A stretch of 64,000 bases of DNA from Tubiluchus corallicola. Taxonomy: Eukaryota > Priapulida > Priapulimorpha > Priapulimorphida > Tubiluchidae. The notes beneath the pieces were generated by a model. The model was given only the letters and a program-made list of their open reading frames with translations. It was not told the DNA's origin and searched no databases. How positions within the stretch are numbered: the stretch's first letter is position 1; each line of letters begins with the position of its first letter. Shown here in pieces: positions 12,941 through 24,400 of this stretch. The DNA is taken from contig JAQGDQ010000408.1 in the NCBI GenBank assembly GCA_030141605.1, positions 22,501-86,500 of the forward strand. Reading direction: 5' to 3'. Position numbers and translations under genes: made by a program.

Positions 12941-14725
12941 TTTCAAAATCATCTCCTGTCTTTGCAGGTAATCGCCATAGCCGGATCGTGTGAATATCAC
13001 TGTTTCAAAACCTGGAATCTACTTATTGTGGAGACGTTGTGGAAATGTCCACTTCAGCTGCAATCACCAGATGCTCCATGTCAGTTTTTGTGACCGGGGA
13101 TACCAAACGGGCACTTTTTAGACAAAATACGGAAATTTTCAGTTTTACATTGAGTAGCTCTGAAGTCTGGTATAGTACAAAGATTATTTTAGTTCAGCAT
13201 TAGAACTACAGATGGCAGAACCTTGCAGTTGCATGGCTGATCTTTCCTCCCTGTGCTTTTTGCGTTGTTGTGAGATCAGAGACGCGGCAAATTGCTCAAC
13301 CAATCATAATAAGTGACAGAGTTTCATTTTTAGAATCTGTTGCTTTTTACGGAGCAAAGACCGAGCGCGTCACAATAGATCTTTCGCATATCCGATCTAA
13401 CCGAACCACCGTATTGCTTGCCATTGCTGATCAGAATAGCAAAACCATTTTAAAACAACTAATCACTATGTACAATTGAAAATTTATGCACTTTTTATAT
13501 TGCCTGTTATAAGCCGAGAAAGTCTTAATCATGTCAAGACAGTTTTCTTTCTATATAATAATCCTACATTAATTTTTCAATACAAAGCAATGGATGCACA
13601 TTCAATTTTTTTTACGATTTGTGTCTTATTATAAATATGATATTTTAACGTTGCGTATGCGATATTTGTTACTTTATACATTATATTTGATGCCAAATGC
13701 ACACATACAGATAGTTTTGCTTTCTTTTACAGGCCAATTACATATTATATCAATTTAGTGAACATGTTGTTTTTGTAAATTCAATAATTCCTGTTAAAAT
13801 TGTACATAATTATCGTTTTGTGAATTCTTGCAGACGTGTAAATGAGCTGGTATAGCATAGCATTGTGACTACAATATAATAAACAAAACTTATTTGTGTA
13901 AGGTATGAAGTAACTATAACCAAACGATGAATGATCATTGCAAAATGGAAATGTATTTTCGAAAGAAAGATTTCCCAATAATTTTTATACTATGCATCGA
14001 GTTTTAGACTTTAATAAATCAACTGAGAAATTTATAATAATTTTTAATGTCAACGTCTTCTCTGGTCAAGTGACCGCTCACAGAATGTGTGGCATTTTTA
14101 AAACCACACGAAAGTTTGTTGGTCAGATATTTGGGTATGTGCCCAAGCAGGAACGATTCAATATCTAATAGCTTAAACTGTTTATTATATAGTAAAAAAT
14201 TTGTACTTGTAATCGTAATGTGATAACTGCATTACCATATTTGAGGCTTTGTTTGCTGAATTTTCCTCCGTTTGAACATAAAATTAATTGGCGTTTGCCA
14301 GACATCCGGAGTTGCATACAAATCTTGCATATCCAAGTTATTTGTGTCTGTAACACAAATAGCCTACCTAATTCCAGACATCTGGTAAACACTGCTTTAC
14401 CATTTATTCTTGCCTCGTCAAAAGTTTATATCCAAATTTTTAATACATATATTCAGTTTAACGTTTAAGCAATAGACCTTATAAATGTGTTATCTATTAG
14501 TTAATTTGAGCAACATTATCATGTTTTGTATTGTGCATCAAGCCACCTAGCACACTCTTGTCGTTGTGTAAAAAGAAACGTGTTTGTACGGAATCAAAAT
14601 ATTCATTAAGTTTATAATAATAAATTTTATGTACAACATTTTATACAATCGTCTTGAATAGTTTCTCATTATGAAGCAGTCATTCCCATTTTCCTTTTTT
14701 TAGGATGACACTTTAAATAAGCCTA
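12941..14725. other. Non-coding stretch, no gene seen
   Basis: AT-rich, only short open frames without recognisable motifs. Confidence 0.5.
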
Positions 14726-15246
14726 CGCGTGCTTGCATAGCAAAATCGTCTATAAGTCGGCAATTAAGCTTTTCTAGTTATTCACATATCCTGAATCTCC
14801 ATTTCATGACGATCATTTTCATACCAAGCTCATCGCTCTATGTTATTTCCAAGCTGAGATAATCAACATTGAAGTTGAGGTGCATTCTGCATGCTGAAAA
14901 ACATGACTCTGAGAAAATCGTTGTTAAAGTTAGCCATTGTTTTTTTGTTACGTTTCTACAAAACATTTAGCAACCGCACAAATGTTAGTTGCTACGAACT
15001 TTGCAAGAACACATTGATGTTGTTTAAATAATCCAGTAGAAGTGCAGTACTAGTTTCTATAGTTTCCAGCACACAAGGGTTGTAAAATTAGATTTTTTGT
15101 ATTTTTTGATGTTACAGTATATTTAGTGTTTGTTTTTATAAAAAAAAATGACATTTCACCAAACTTTTTGTCCATTCTACTTTGAAGCATCATAACACAG
15201 TTTTAACTAAGCCAACTTACGGATGGTTTTGGTTTACAAGCACACG
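14726..15246. mobile_element. MITE family C, complete copy, 521 bp, TA target site
   Basis: Ends CGCGTGCTTGCATAG and CAAGCACACG are inverted, with TA on both sides (mariner-type target). Other copies: 29565 to about 30780, 43466-43618 and 45019-45987. No transposase. Confidence 0.75.
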
Positions 15247-15344
15247 TATAATATGATGTGATTTTTCGTGATCCAACGGGCTCACAGCTAAATTTCTCAT
15301 TCAATACTCTGCCAAGAAGTCTCCTCAATTACAAGGGTGTATTT

Positions 15345-15727
15345 AGGCTGTAGCCTAAGGTGCCAAAGTTTGAGGGCGTCACATTTTAGAAAAAATTCTT
15401 ATTCTCGGAAAATGTGTATACTTTCATATTCATGTAAAGAGCGTGTTTTATAACATACCACAGGCAGTTACAGAGCACAGCTTTTATATAAGAGCCACAT
15501 AATGAACAGGTGCAAGGTATTGCACAACAAGCAGTTGTGCATCCAGCTTGAATATGTGCTATGCAAATACATGTAATTAATAATGACCATGTAGAAACTA
15601 GGTTGTGTTTCTAATGTACTACAAGTAACTGTTTGATCTGCTTATTACGTAAATGTCCATAAATTTACAATAGAGATGTGTGGGACAAAACTATCAGTCT
15701 AGGCATCGTAGTCTTGATGCACCACTA
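15345..15727 (+). repeat. Family B repeat, copy 1
   Basis: About 380 bp closely similar to 23413-23813 (shared CCAAAGTTTGAGGGCGTCAC, GTGCAAGGTATT, ACATGTAATTAATAATGA). The left end resembles hAT elements seen at 37068 and 46789. Confidence 0.8.
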
Positions 15728-17337
15728 CATAATTACAAAATGTATCTGCATTTATGTTACAAAAATGATCAAGAAATTGTGTCAGATGAACCGTCCTTCC
15801 ACGTTTATTAACAATTACTGAAGTAAACCACAATGATAATTATAACACGTTATACATAACGATAATACCAGTACATGCATATCACACAGCTGTAGTGGTG
15901 CTGTTCAATTCATCAGCCGCTTGATCAAGGTTGCCATAATACTTGATAAATTTAATAAACGATATTAAACAATCATCAAAAATTAACATGCTCAGATATG
16001 AAAACTGCAGTTTATCACACTTACTTTGATTATTTACAGCATACAAGTTTTAGATTACATTTGCTCTGCCAACATTATTCTTATGTTATTATATGTACTT
16101 AAAAGTTAAAGCCACGGCTACGTCTAGGAAAAAAGAAATGCACTTGTGCCACGGTTTGCCGGACCTCACTTTTATGGATATCAGAAGAATCGGACAAAAT
16201 CTGGAGTGTTAAAAAGTCCCGCATACTGCGGACACAGTCCATTGTTTTGCGACCTGACCACTAGATGGCAGGCCGTCACCTTGTTTACATCATTACGTCA
16301 ATGTAACCAAGCAACCACTGGTCTAGCTTGTATGGCAGTGTATTTAAGTGGTTTTATCAGAGTAAAAATATAGAGTCAATTATGCGGAGTTATTTGAATC
16401 AATTGCCGACAGTTATAATATATATTTGCATACGAGCGGCCCGTACTAGACGTTTTTGAGACAATTAGACAACTGATTCTACATTACCGTGAGTCTAATA
16501 TACGGCGCCTACTGTATTAGTTTAGTATCGGAAAATATGGACAATCGGCAAATTTGGATCGACGTCTCCAAGCTTTTGTCAGGCAAACCGAGATACGAGT
16601 ATAATTATAAATCAAAAATATTAAAAGTCTATTAAACTCGTGCACAAAAATTTCAGTTAAAAATATCTATGGCTAAAATTCAAGACCTACAGAAAAAAAC
16701 AGAATAGAAAATTTTAATTTAATGATGAGATTTTTAAATTATTCACAAGCTTATTTTACTGAGCTTTGCCTAAGATCATCAGCTTTTTTAGATCATGTAT
16801 TCCACCAGCAGAGAATTGTTGTCCTCTGTATGAGTGCTGCCACCTATGAGGCATTTGATGAACGTCTGAAGCAGTCAAATTTAGGAAACACTTTCGTATT
16901 TATTCTTACTTATGCTCTTAGCCAAACAGCAGATCAAAATTAGTCCAAACAGCTGAAAAATAAAAAATCAATACGATTACTTGCACGCATAACAGTGTTT
17001 ATGAAATTAGCCAAAAGAACTCTATAATTATGAGGTAACTTAGTTCTTAATCACCAGAAATGTAAACAAACACAGTTGCCATGTACCAGGGTGGATCAGT
17101 TAATAAGAATATTATACTAACAACGAATATAATATTATGATAATATCTAAAACAAATTTAAACTTTTATCAGGTAGCGCAAAAAGTGTGCCGAAGTTTTG
17201 ATCATTTTGCTTCAAGAAAGACGAAATTGCTTGAAAACTACCGCACTGACGTTACGATTATGAATAAGTGTAGAAAATTTTATGCCACTTGCTTAGATTT
17301 TTCCAAAAATACACAACTTTAAATCAAGTAAGAAAAA
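15728..17337. other. Non-coding stretch, no gene seen
   Basis: Short open frames only; none shows a conserved motif. Confidence 0.5.
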
Positions 17338-17739
17338 ATGCTGGGGAATATTGAGTCACTAATGTTAAAATCTGCATCAAGTGCTAAATTAAGATTTTTA
17401 AGGCATACCGAGTGGAAACGACAAAATTACATAGACACATGCAAGCCAGAAGAGGTTAAAGACATATTGAAAATAAGACTAAATATGATTAAAGTTAAAG
17501 GAAACTACAAGAATGAGTTTAAGGATCAGTTATTATGCTCAGTGTGTGGGGAAGATGATGATACTACTGAACATATGCTTAGATGTGACAGATATGGAGA
17601 ATGGAAAAAAATTTTGAACTCAGATATATTAATGAACAGTGAAAAGGAAGGATTGCTAGAAATTAGAAATCTAGTGAACGAATACATGGAATACAGGATA
17701 AAAACAAATAAAGACATTAAACTTGGAAAAGACAACTAA
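17338..17739 (+). pseudogene. LINE ORF C-terminal remnant with CCHC zinc knuckle
   Basis: 133 codons open to TAA at 17739. The segment CSVCGEDDDTTEHMLRC has the C-x2-C-x8-H-x4-C spacing of the zinc knuckle found near the C-terminus of several non-LTR retrotransposon proteins, followed by charged helical sequence. No reverse-transcriptase catalytic motif or endonuclease is present upstream, so this is a truncated element. It differs clearly from the LINE pieces at 7833 and 29905, so it belongs to another clade. Exact clade uncertain. Confidence 0.65.
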
Positions 17740-20300
17740 AAGATCAGCGTTATAGAAGAATAGACTTTGCACCCTATAAAGGTGCCCGCCTCTGATAGGT
17801 GGAGAGAGTCGAGTATCACAATCGCAAAAGTGCTTGCCATATTCACTGCAAACAAGACAAGGTGTTTCCTCTTAAAGTTGAAACAGTTTCTCACTTTTTT
17901 AAGGGCAATTTGATCCTAGGACTCAACAAATTTTGCCTTTAGCAGCTTCGTTCAGTCACCGCAAACTTTCTGTTCAAGTGAATTCCACATACCAGAGGAT
18001 AAAGAACCATTTTTTCTTAACAACAAACATTTGTCAATGCTTTATTTTCTGCGGTGAAGAGTGAATACGTGATGTAAACCGATTAATTTCTTTATTGTTT
18101 TGCGGCCAGGTATTGAATGCTTTATACATTAACATCTTTCAGTTGATCCGTACAACTGACATTGCTCCGGCATTTAAATTTTTAACATGCAAAAGCTTTT
18201 TGGTCATAACTCAAAAACCACTAAATCCATAAACTAGTAACTTGCGCAACCAAAAGGTAATACATTGTAACATCAGACTTGGAGATTTCAACTTTGAGAA
18301 TCAGAATTAGAATTTATTGCTAAATTAACCATGATCATACAATGATAATTTTCACAGAAAGCATTAAATTAACATAAATTTTACAATAAAAAAACATTAA
18401 TATATAATTTTCATTGAGGCTACTGGTATGCCTCTGGACAACACCAGGAAGAAAATCTTGAGTTGGTGCTGCCCAGATTAATGGTAAATTTGAAATTTAA
18501 AAAATTTAAATTTTGTAGGACGCTTGCTTCTAATATTATTGCAGTTTAAACTTCGGCATATTTTCTACACATAATTTTGCATACAAACTTGTAAATATCA
18601 TTAACATAAACATGACTAATGATGCACTGTATGTTTAAACATTATATTACACATTTGCAAGAAAACGTATGAAAAAGTGAAATAGTGCACACTGCATAGC
18701 ATTCTAATACTGAGCTATGTAAAAATAAATAACACAGATTATAGCAAGCTAGCCACAAAATACCACTACCGTGCTAACCATTACAACTGTACAGCAATCA
18801 AGTATATACTGCAGCAATAAGAAATAAACTGTTAAGCTATCTACTCAGAAGTGTCAAATTGTTAAAAGATCAGAGATACCACAAGGTGGCGTGTTCCGCA
18901 TTATCTATGTTTTAGTAGTATAACAATCTACGTCATGCGTGTTACTGTGTGTCATTCAAGCCTATCGTGTTAGTTCACTACGTCGTGTTAATAGCTGGTA
19001 AAAGCCAAGTTACCAATAACAATGATTTCGAGATGATTTTGCTACGCTAAGCGTGCATTTGAAAACCGTCCATGGTTTCGTAACTGGAAATCCGGGAGAG
19101 AGATCTAGCAAGCAGCACGGCAATAATGGGTCCAATCAACTAAACACACACACACACACATATATGCAATATAACAAAACAAAATTGTCCCAGCACGACG
19201 TGTTACAAGCAAAATAATAGTAAAGTGGATAGTTAACTGTTTTTTTTACAATCTGACTGCTGCAGAATCATTTAACATTTTGTTCCTAAATAAGTTAGCA
19301 GTGCCAAGAGTTACCAAAATAATCTAATTCTTATTACCCGATTCATGTTCCACGCATAAATCTTGTTAAACAGGAAGAGAGGGAAAATTTAAACCTTAAA
19401 GATTTACAATTCTCGTGGTTTGACATGGCTTCATTGTTTCTTCTTTGGTTCTTCTGTTGAATTGAGTTTCTTGATTTGTTTGCAGTTTTTAGATTTGTTT
19501 TTATTGAGTTGGATTTAGTCTCTTGATTTTAATTTCAATTTTCTGTTTTATTTGTTAATTTAAATTTTGCCTCTTCTCATTGCCATATTTATTTATTGTT
19601 TCAAAATTTAAACTCATTTGAACTTGTCTCATTTTTGTCAAGTTACTGATTGTTATTCGTTTGTACATACCTGCTCGACCGGTCACTCAATTTTCTTCAA
19701 TTTGACAGGAGTGGGTGACTTAGTGACCTTTGGTCATTTTTGCTTTTGTTTATTTTCATTTTGAAAAAATTTAGAGACAAATAAATCATTTACTCACTAT
19801 TTACTTAAACTTACTTACTTATGACAAATTTCGAACCAACTGCGAACACGTCACTGCATAGCCATCCCAGTGTGCACCACTGACTCACAGTAAAACACAT
19901 TATTGAATACTTTGCTTAGTTAGTGAAGAATGTACTACAAGCACCTAACCATCATTCCAGGAGTTTAAAATCTGAAGTTTTACCCAATTAATTACACTGC
20001 TACAAGCGCAATCACTGTGTATACAAAAACTATCGCTATGTCACTATGTATATCACTATGTAAGTGATAGAAATTTTTAAAACGAATTTTTTAAGCTTTG
20101 TTTATGAAGAATTCTTTATTGTGCTTTAAATTTATGAGTGACTGAATAATTAATACCTGGGTGTCTTCGTATCTTTCAGGCGTTTGCCGTTATGCTAATG
20201 CCAAAACACAAAGGCAGCAGAGGTAGCTTAAAAGCTGCTGCTGCGCTCAATGCAATTATGCATTTTTAACATCTATATTCACCATACTTTGTCTCACAGT
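17740..20300. other. Non-coding stretch, repeats only
   Basis: No gene seen. Contains LINE/SINE-like tails (about 18300-18400 inverted; 19700-19800 with GTGACCTTTGGTC then AAATAAATCATTTACTCAC) and a family A segment at 19815-20135. Confidence 0.5.
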
Positions 20301-21290
20301 CTCATACGTAGGACGTCAAATGTTTCAACTCAATGTACACGTCCCTAAAGTATCTTTCAACCCTTAAGGGATTCTAAAGTTCCTATACTCTCTTGCTTTA
20401 GCCGACAGCAGGGGCGGAACTAGGGGGGGGGGGAGTGAGGGGGTGCCCCCCCCCTTGTCAAAATATGCGCCCCCTGCAAAATCGGACAAATAATTTTTTT
20501 GCAGTGAAAATTGCAGTTCGCATGTAACCATTTTCAATATGAATTACAATTAGGTAAAAAAATGTTTGGTAGCTTCAGTGTATTATTTTCTTAAAACTTG
20601 TGTGTGATAAATTTCTGTAAATAACAATTTAGTTAGAGGCACATTAATAACGTTAGGTTAACTGAGAGTTAATTTTCTCATTATTGCTTTGTCTGCTACG
20701 CCGTCCTACACACGCTAATTATAGGCCTGCATGCAGTATAAAAGGGGTTAAAATTGGCTTAACCATTATTTAACCACTTCGGATACCTCGCCCCCCCAGA
20801 AAATTTTTGCGCCCCTGCTTGCCACATCTAGTTCCGCCCCTGGCCGACAGTAATTATTGTAAGTGCCTTACAGATATTCAAGCATCCAAACACTTAGTAT
20901 TTCACTGCCCTTTGATTTTGTACAATGCTAAATCTTCTATGCAAAACGTTTTACCTTCACTAAATTTAGAACACTTGTATATTTTTCGCAATCCATCTGC
21001 CAATCTCAGTTAAAAAACTTGTATCTTACAACATGTAGCTATTTTTGTAACAATTTCAAAATTACCAGATAATAATCTTCAAAATTCAAATTGTATTCAT
21101 TAATATATTCATTGTGTATTAATTCTGTAATATACAGATATCTATATATGCGTATGTGCGTGTATATGTATTAAGCTTTAATATGTAGTGTATTTTTATA
21201 TGTATTAGTGCACTGTTACCTTGCAAATGGAGGGTTTTGTATTATTTTATTTCGAAAAATAAACAAGATTTAATAAAATACTAAGTGACT
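20300..21290 (+). pseudogene. LINE 3' remnant interrupted by an hAT element
   Basis: Joining 20300-20408 to 20851-21290 (hAT and one target duplication removed) restores a LINE-like end: a CKCL...ASKHLVFHCPLIL zinc-knuckle-like stretch to a stop at 21013, then an AT-rich tail ending AATAAACAAG...AATAAAATAC near 21280. Only the C-terminus survives and no function is expected. It lies directly downstream of the tetraspanin gene on the opposite strand. Confidence 0.6.
20409..20842. mobile_element. Non-autonomous hAT element, 434 bp
   Basis: Ends CAGGGGCGGAACTAG and CTAGTTCCGCCCCTG are perfect 15-bp inverted repeats. Flanked by the perfect 8-bp duplication GCCGACAG (20401-20408, 20843-20850). 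Next to the ends are a G-run and a C-run. No transposase. Confidence 0.95.
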
Positions 21291-21311
21291 CTAAAGTTTA
21301 AGTGCTTTAAT
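21246..21311 (-). promoter_or_regulatory. Candidate poly(A) signals of the tetraspanin gene
   Basis: On the minus strand, ATTAAA at 21306-21311 lies 45 nt past the stop and AATAAA at 21246-21251 lies about 105 nt past it. The second falls in the 3' tail of a LINE remnant on the other strand. Which one is used is not decidable here. Confidence 0.45.
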
Positions 21312-21355
21312 TAGTAATGAGGAATTTTGAAACTAGCGATGCAAATTACAGCCAT

Positions 21356-21418
21356 TCATTTAAATCCCCATAAAGCACACATGCAGACACAACAGGCAAT
21401 CATGAGAAGTAATACAAG
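21356..21418 (-). CDS. Tetraspanin exon 7 (end of TM4, short tail, stop)
   Basis: 20 codons plus TGA after acceptor gaataatag. Reads LVLLLMIACCVCMCALWGFK. The hydrophobic stretch continues exon 6 in phase 0, and the CC/C cluster is typical of the inner end of TM4. It is short, so identification rests on frame, hydrophobicity and the cysteine cluster. Confidence 0.78.
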   Translation of the reverse strand, partial: LVLLLMIACCVCMCALWGFK

Positions 21419-24400
21419 CTATTATTCTCGAAAGTTAAACATTATTCTTCGCTCCGTAACTACATTAATTTCAATTCATTTCAAGTCGTTTTGGGATTAA
21501 CTCTATGGCAAACTGGCAACTCTGGACACCACGCTTGTGTCTAATTAGTCTGATTCAAAAATAAATTCACCAGAGAAACGAACTGAACTAGCAAATTTGT
21601 GCAAATAAAATGGCGACCAAATGAATACTGAAATATTTGCTTGTTTATTCTAAGTTTACGTAAACCAAGCAGTGAATAAAGTAGAACAGTTAATACAAAC
21701 ACTGTAAGCTTTAACCGAACGAGGTGAATTTTACTGGAAGTTTAGTTCTGGAAAGTGATGCACATCCAAGCTGTAGGATCAGAACGAATGTGATGAAGCA
21801 GGAACAGATTACAGTGTTCCCTCACTTATCACAGGTGTTCCGTTCCAGGCCCACCCGCGATAAGTGAATTTCCGCGAAGTAGGGATGCTATACTTATTTT
21901 AATAGTTATACATTATTTTAAGTCTTTATAAACCCTCCCCACACTCTTATACATAGAATTTTCCCATTCTTTATGCAAAATTCATCAAATTTATGCATTA
22001 CTGTACAATACGTACTACGCATGTGCAAAAATACTTTAGACGGAGTACGGCAAAAACCCGTGAAACAGTGAAAATAACGCGATAAATATTTTACATTAAT
22101 ATTTTTTAAAACCCGTGAAACAGCGAGTCCGTGATAAATGAACCGTGAAGTAGCGAGGGAACACTGTACAGAGATTTTTCAGAACAACAAGTACATGTAT
22201 AATTTTTTTGAACAATGCACAAGGAGATAACAGCTAATGCCACTCGAGTTCTTTAAAAACGATCGAAAGGCAAATTAAATTTGCAAAAACAAAGAAGTGA
22301 TGTCAATGACCCTGAAGAAGAGTTGTCGAAGCCATAGCTTTTCAGTTTTACATCTACATTTTCAAACAACAAACTAACTCAGCTGATGCAGAGTTTAATA
22401 AAACGTTTGGTAATAAGCGTTTTCACAGAGTCGGTGTGCGCACGCGCCGTTGCTATAGGTGAAAGGTTAAGTGTATCACAGCAACGTGTCTTAACTCCAA
22501 CCGTAACGTGACATGTGTGTAAAGCAAAGCCGTCTGCCATATCAGTTCGTTTGAACTTCAGTTCTTGTACCTGGACTTTACTTAGTTATGCATTAGATCT
22601 GTGCTAAGAGCGACTTACTAGCAGGATCTTACTTGGGAACAAGGAAAAATGAACTAGGCAAGTTTCTAGCCAGCTGTTAAAACTGTTGCTATTACAATAG
22701 AATGGGCTGTCACGCGTTGTCAAGTGTACAGAAATGCTTTGTCTGGTACACTTTACCTTTGACCTTTTCATGATCATCATCAATCACTCGAACTGTGAAA
22801 AGGCTTATTATTGTTAGCACTTGGCAGAGTCTTTAAATTAAAAGGTTCCATCTTATTTAAAAGGGAAAAATTCATTTTTGGAATAACATGAAACACATAC
22901 AGTTGTTTATTTTACCTTTCTGCATAAAAACTTGACAAATATGGGCATTTACGATAAAGTAAGAAGCAACTATACCTGGATAAAAGCAAATCCGGTAGCG
23001 GCACCGGCAATAATGGCAATGTTATCATGCACAGTCGAAACAACTTTTGTATGACAACCCTAGAAATCAAAATCAGAACAAAATGTAGCTTATGCAGTCC
23101 GACTAAAGCAAAACCGGACCCAATCTTAAACTGTAGGTCACAACAATTTACTCTTTAAAATATTGAAAGGGAATATAGTATTTTTTTCAAAAATGACTTA
23201 CGTGAAAGAATTATTACACAATTTCACGTTCGCACCACTAGTTCTTTGCTGTTACCTGCATTTCTCTATTCGCTAGTCAGGCGGGCACTAGCACCTGCAT
23301 TTTGGAAATGCATAGCACAAAAAACAAGTGCTGTACCTCTCAGTAAGTCGCATAAGTTGCAAGTCGATGACTACCTATATACAGTACCCCAGGCGTATTA
23401 ACCAACAAGTAAATAGGCTATAGGCTAGGGCTCCAAAGTTTGAGGGCGTCACATTTTAGAAAAAAATCTTATTCTCCTCGGAAAATGGGTATACTTTCAT
23501 ATTCATGCAAAGGGCATATTTTATAACACACCACAGGCAGTTATTGACAGCAGTTTTTATATAAGTGCCACATAACGAACAGGTGCAAGGTATTACACAA
23601 CAAGCAGTCGAGCAGCCTGTTTGAATATAAGCGTTATGCAAATACATGTAATTAATAATGAACTAACAGAAATTGGGTTAAAAGTATTTCTAATACACCA
23701 CAAGTAATTGTTTAATCTGCTTATTACATAAATAGCCATAAATTCACCATAGAGATGACCAGGACAGCACTATCAGCCTAGAGCGTCGTAAAGTGTTGAT
23801 ATGCCCCTGTACAGTATCGGGTTTAGTGTCTCCAAATTAAGAATTACGTGGCAACGGTATGACCATGTCATGACCACAACAACAACAGCCTCTAATTGAC
23901 AATATTCAAACACGCAGGTAATTCATGCCTTCTTCGTTATTCGGGAAAAAAGAAAATTTCTTAAATGCAAACTTTATGAAGAGCACCAGGTCAGAATGTA
24001 GAACAGGATACGTACGTGAGTGTAGATATCCGTTGGTGTCTCCGTCGGGCTCAAGTCGGTGTGATCGCACGTATGATTTTTGGGAAGGTCAGATTTACAG
24101 CAGCTCTTGGGCACTTGCTTGGTAGCGTTTCCATAAGACGTAGAAAACCAGTTAGTATAGTTGTCGGAGCCACAACAATGGAGCTGAAATATACAAAAAA
24201 ATGAAGCCGTCAATAAAAATACTTCTGTTTCTGTCTAACAGCCAAGGGAATATTTTTTATTGCCACCTAGCCGGGAATTTTATCATTCTTTTGTACGTTC
24301 ATATACTTACTTGAGAAAGTGATATAAAAGCACATTTTTTTAATTTAAAAAGTAAAACACAATAATAACATTGTTCTTTCGGGTAATGCAGGATGCAGCC

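Noticed and set aside
18421-18480. Possible last tetraspanin exon with a CC pair (minus strand)
   Set aside because: Not hydrophobic enough and out of pattern; 21356-21418 continues TM4 in phase with a proper acceptor.
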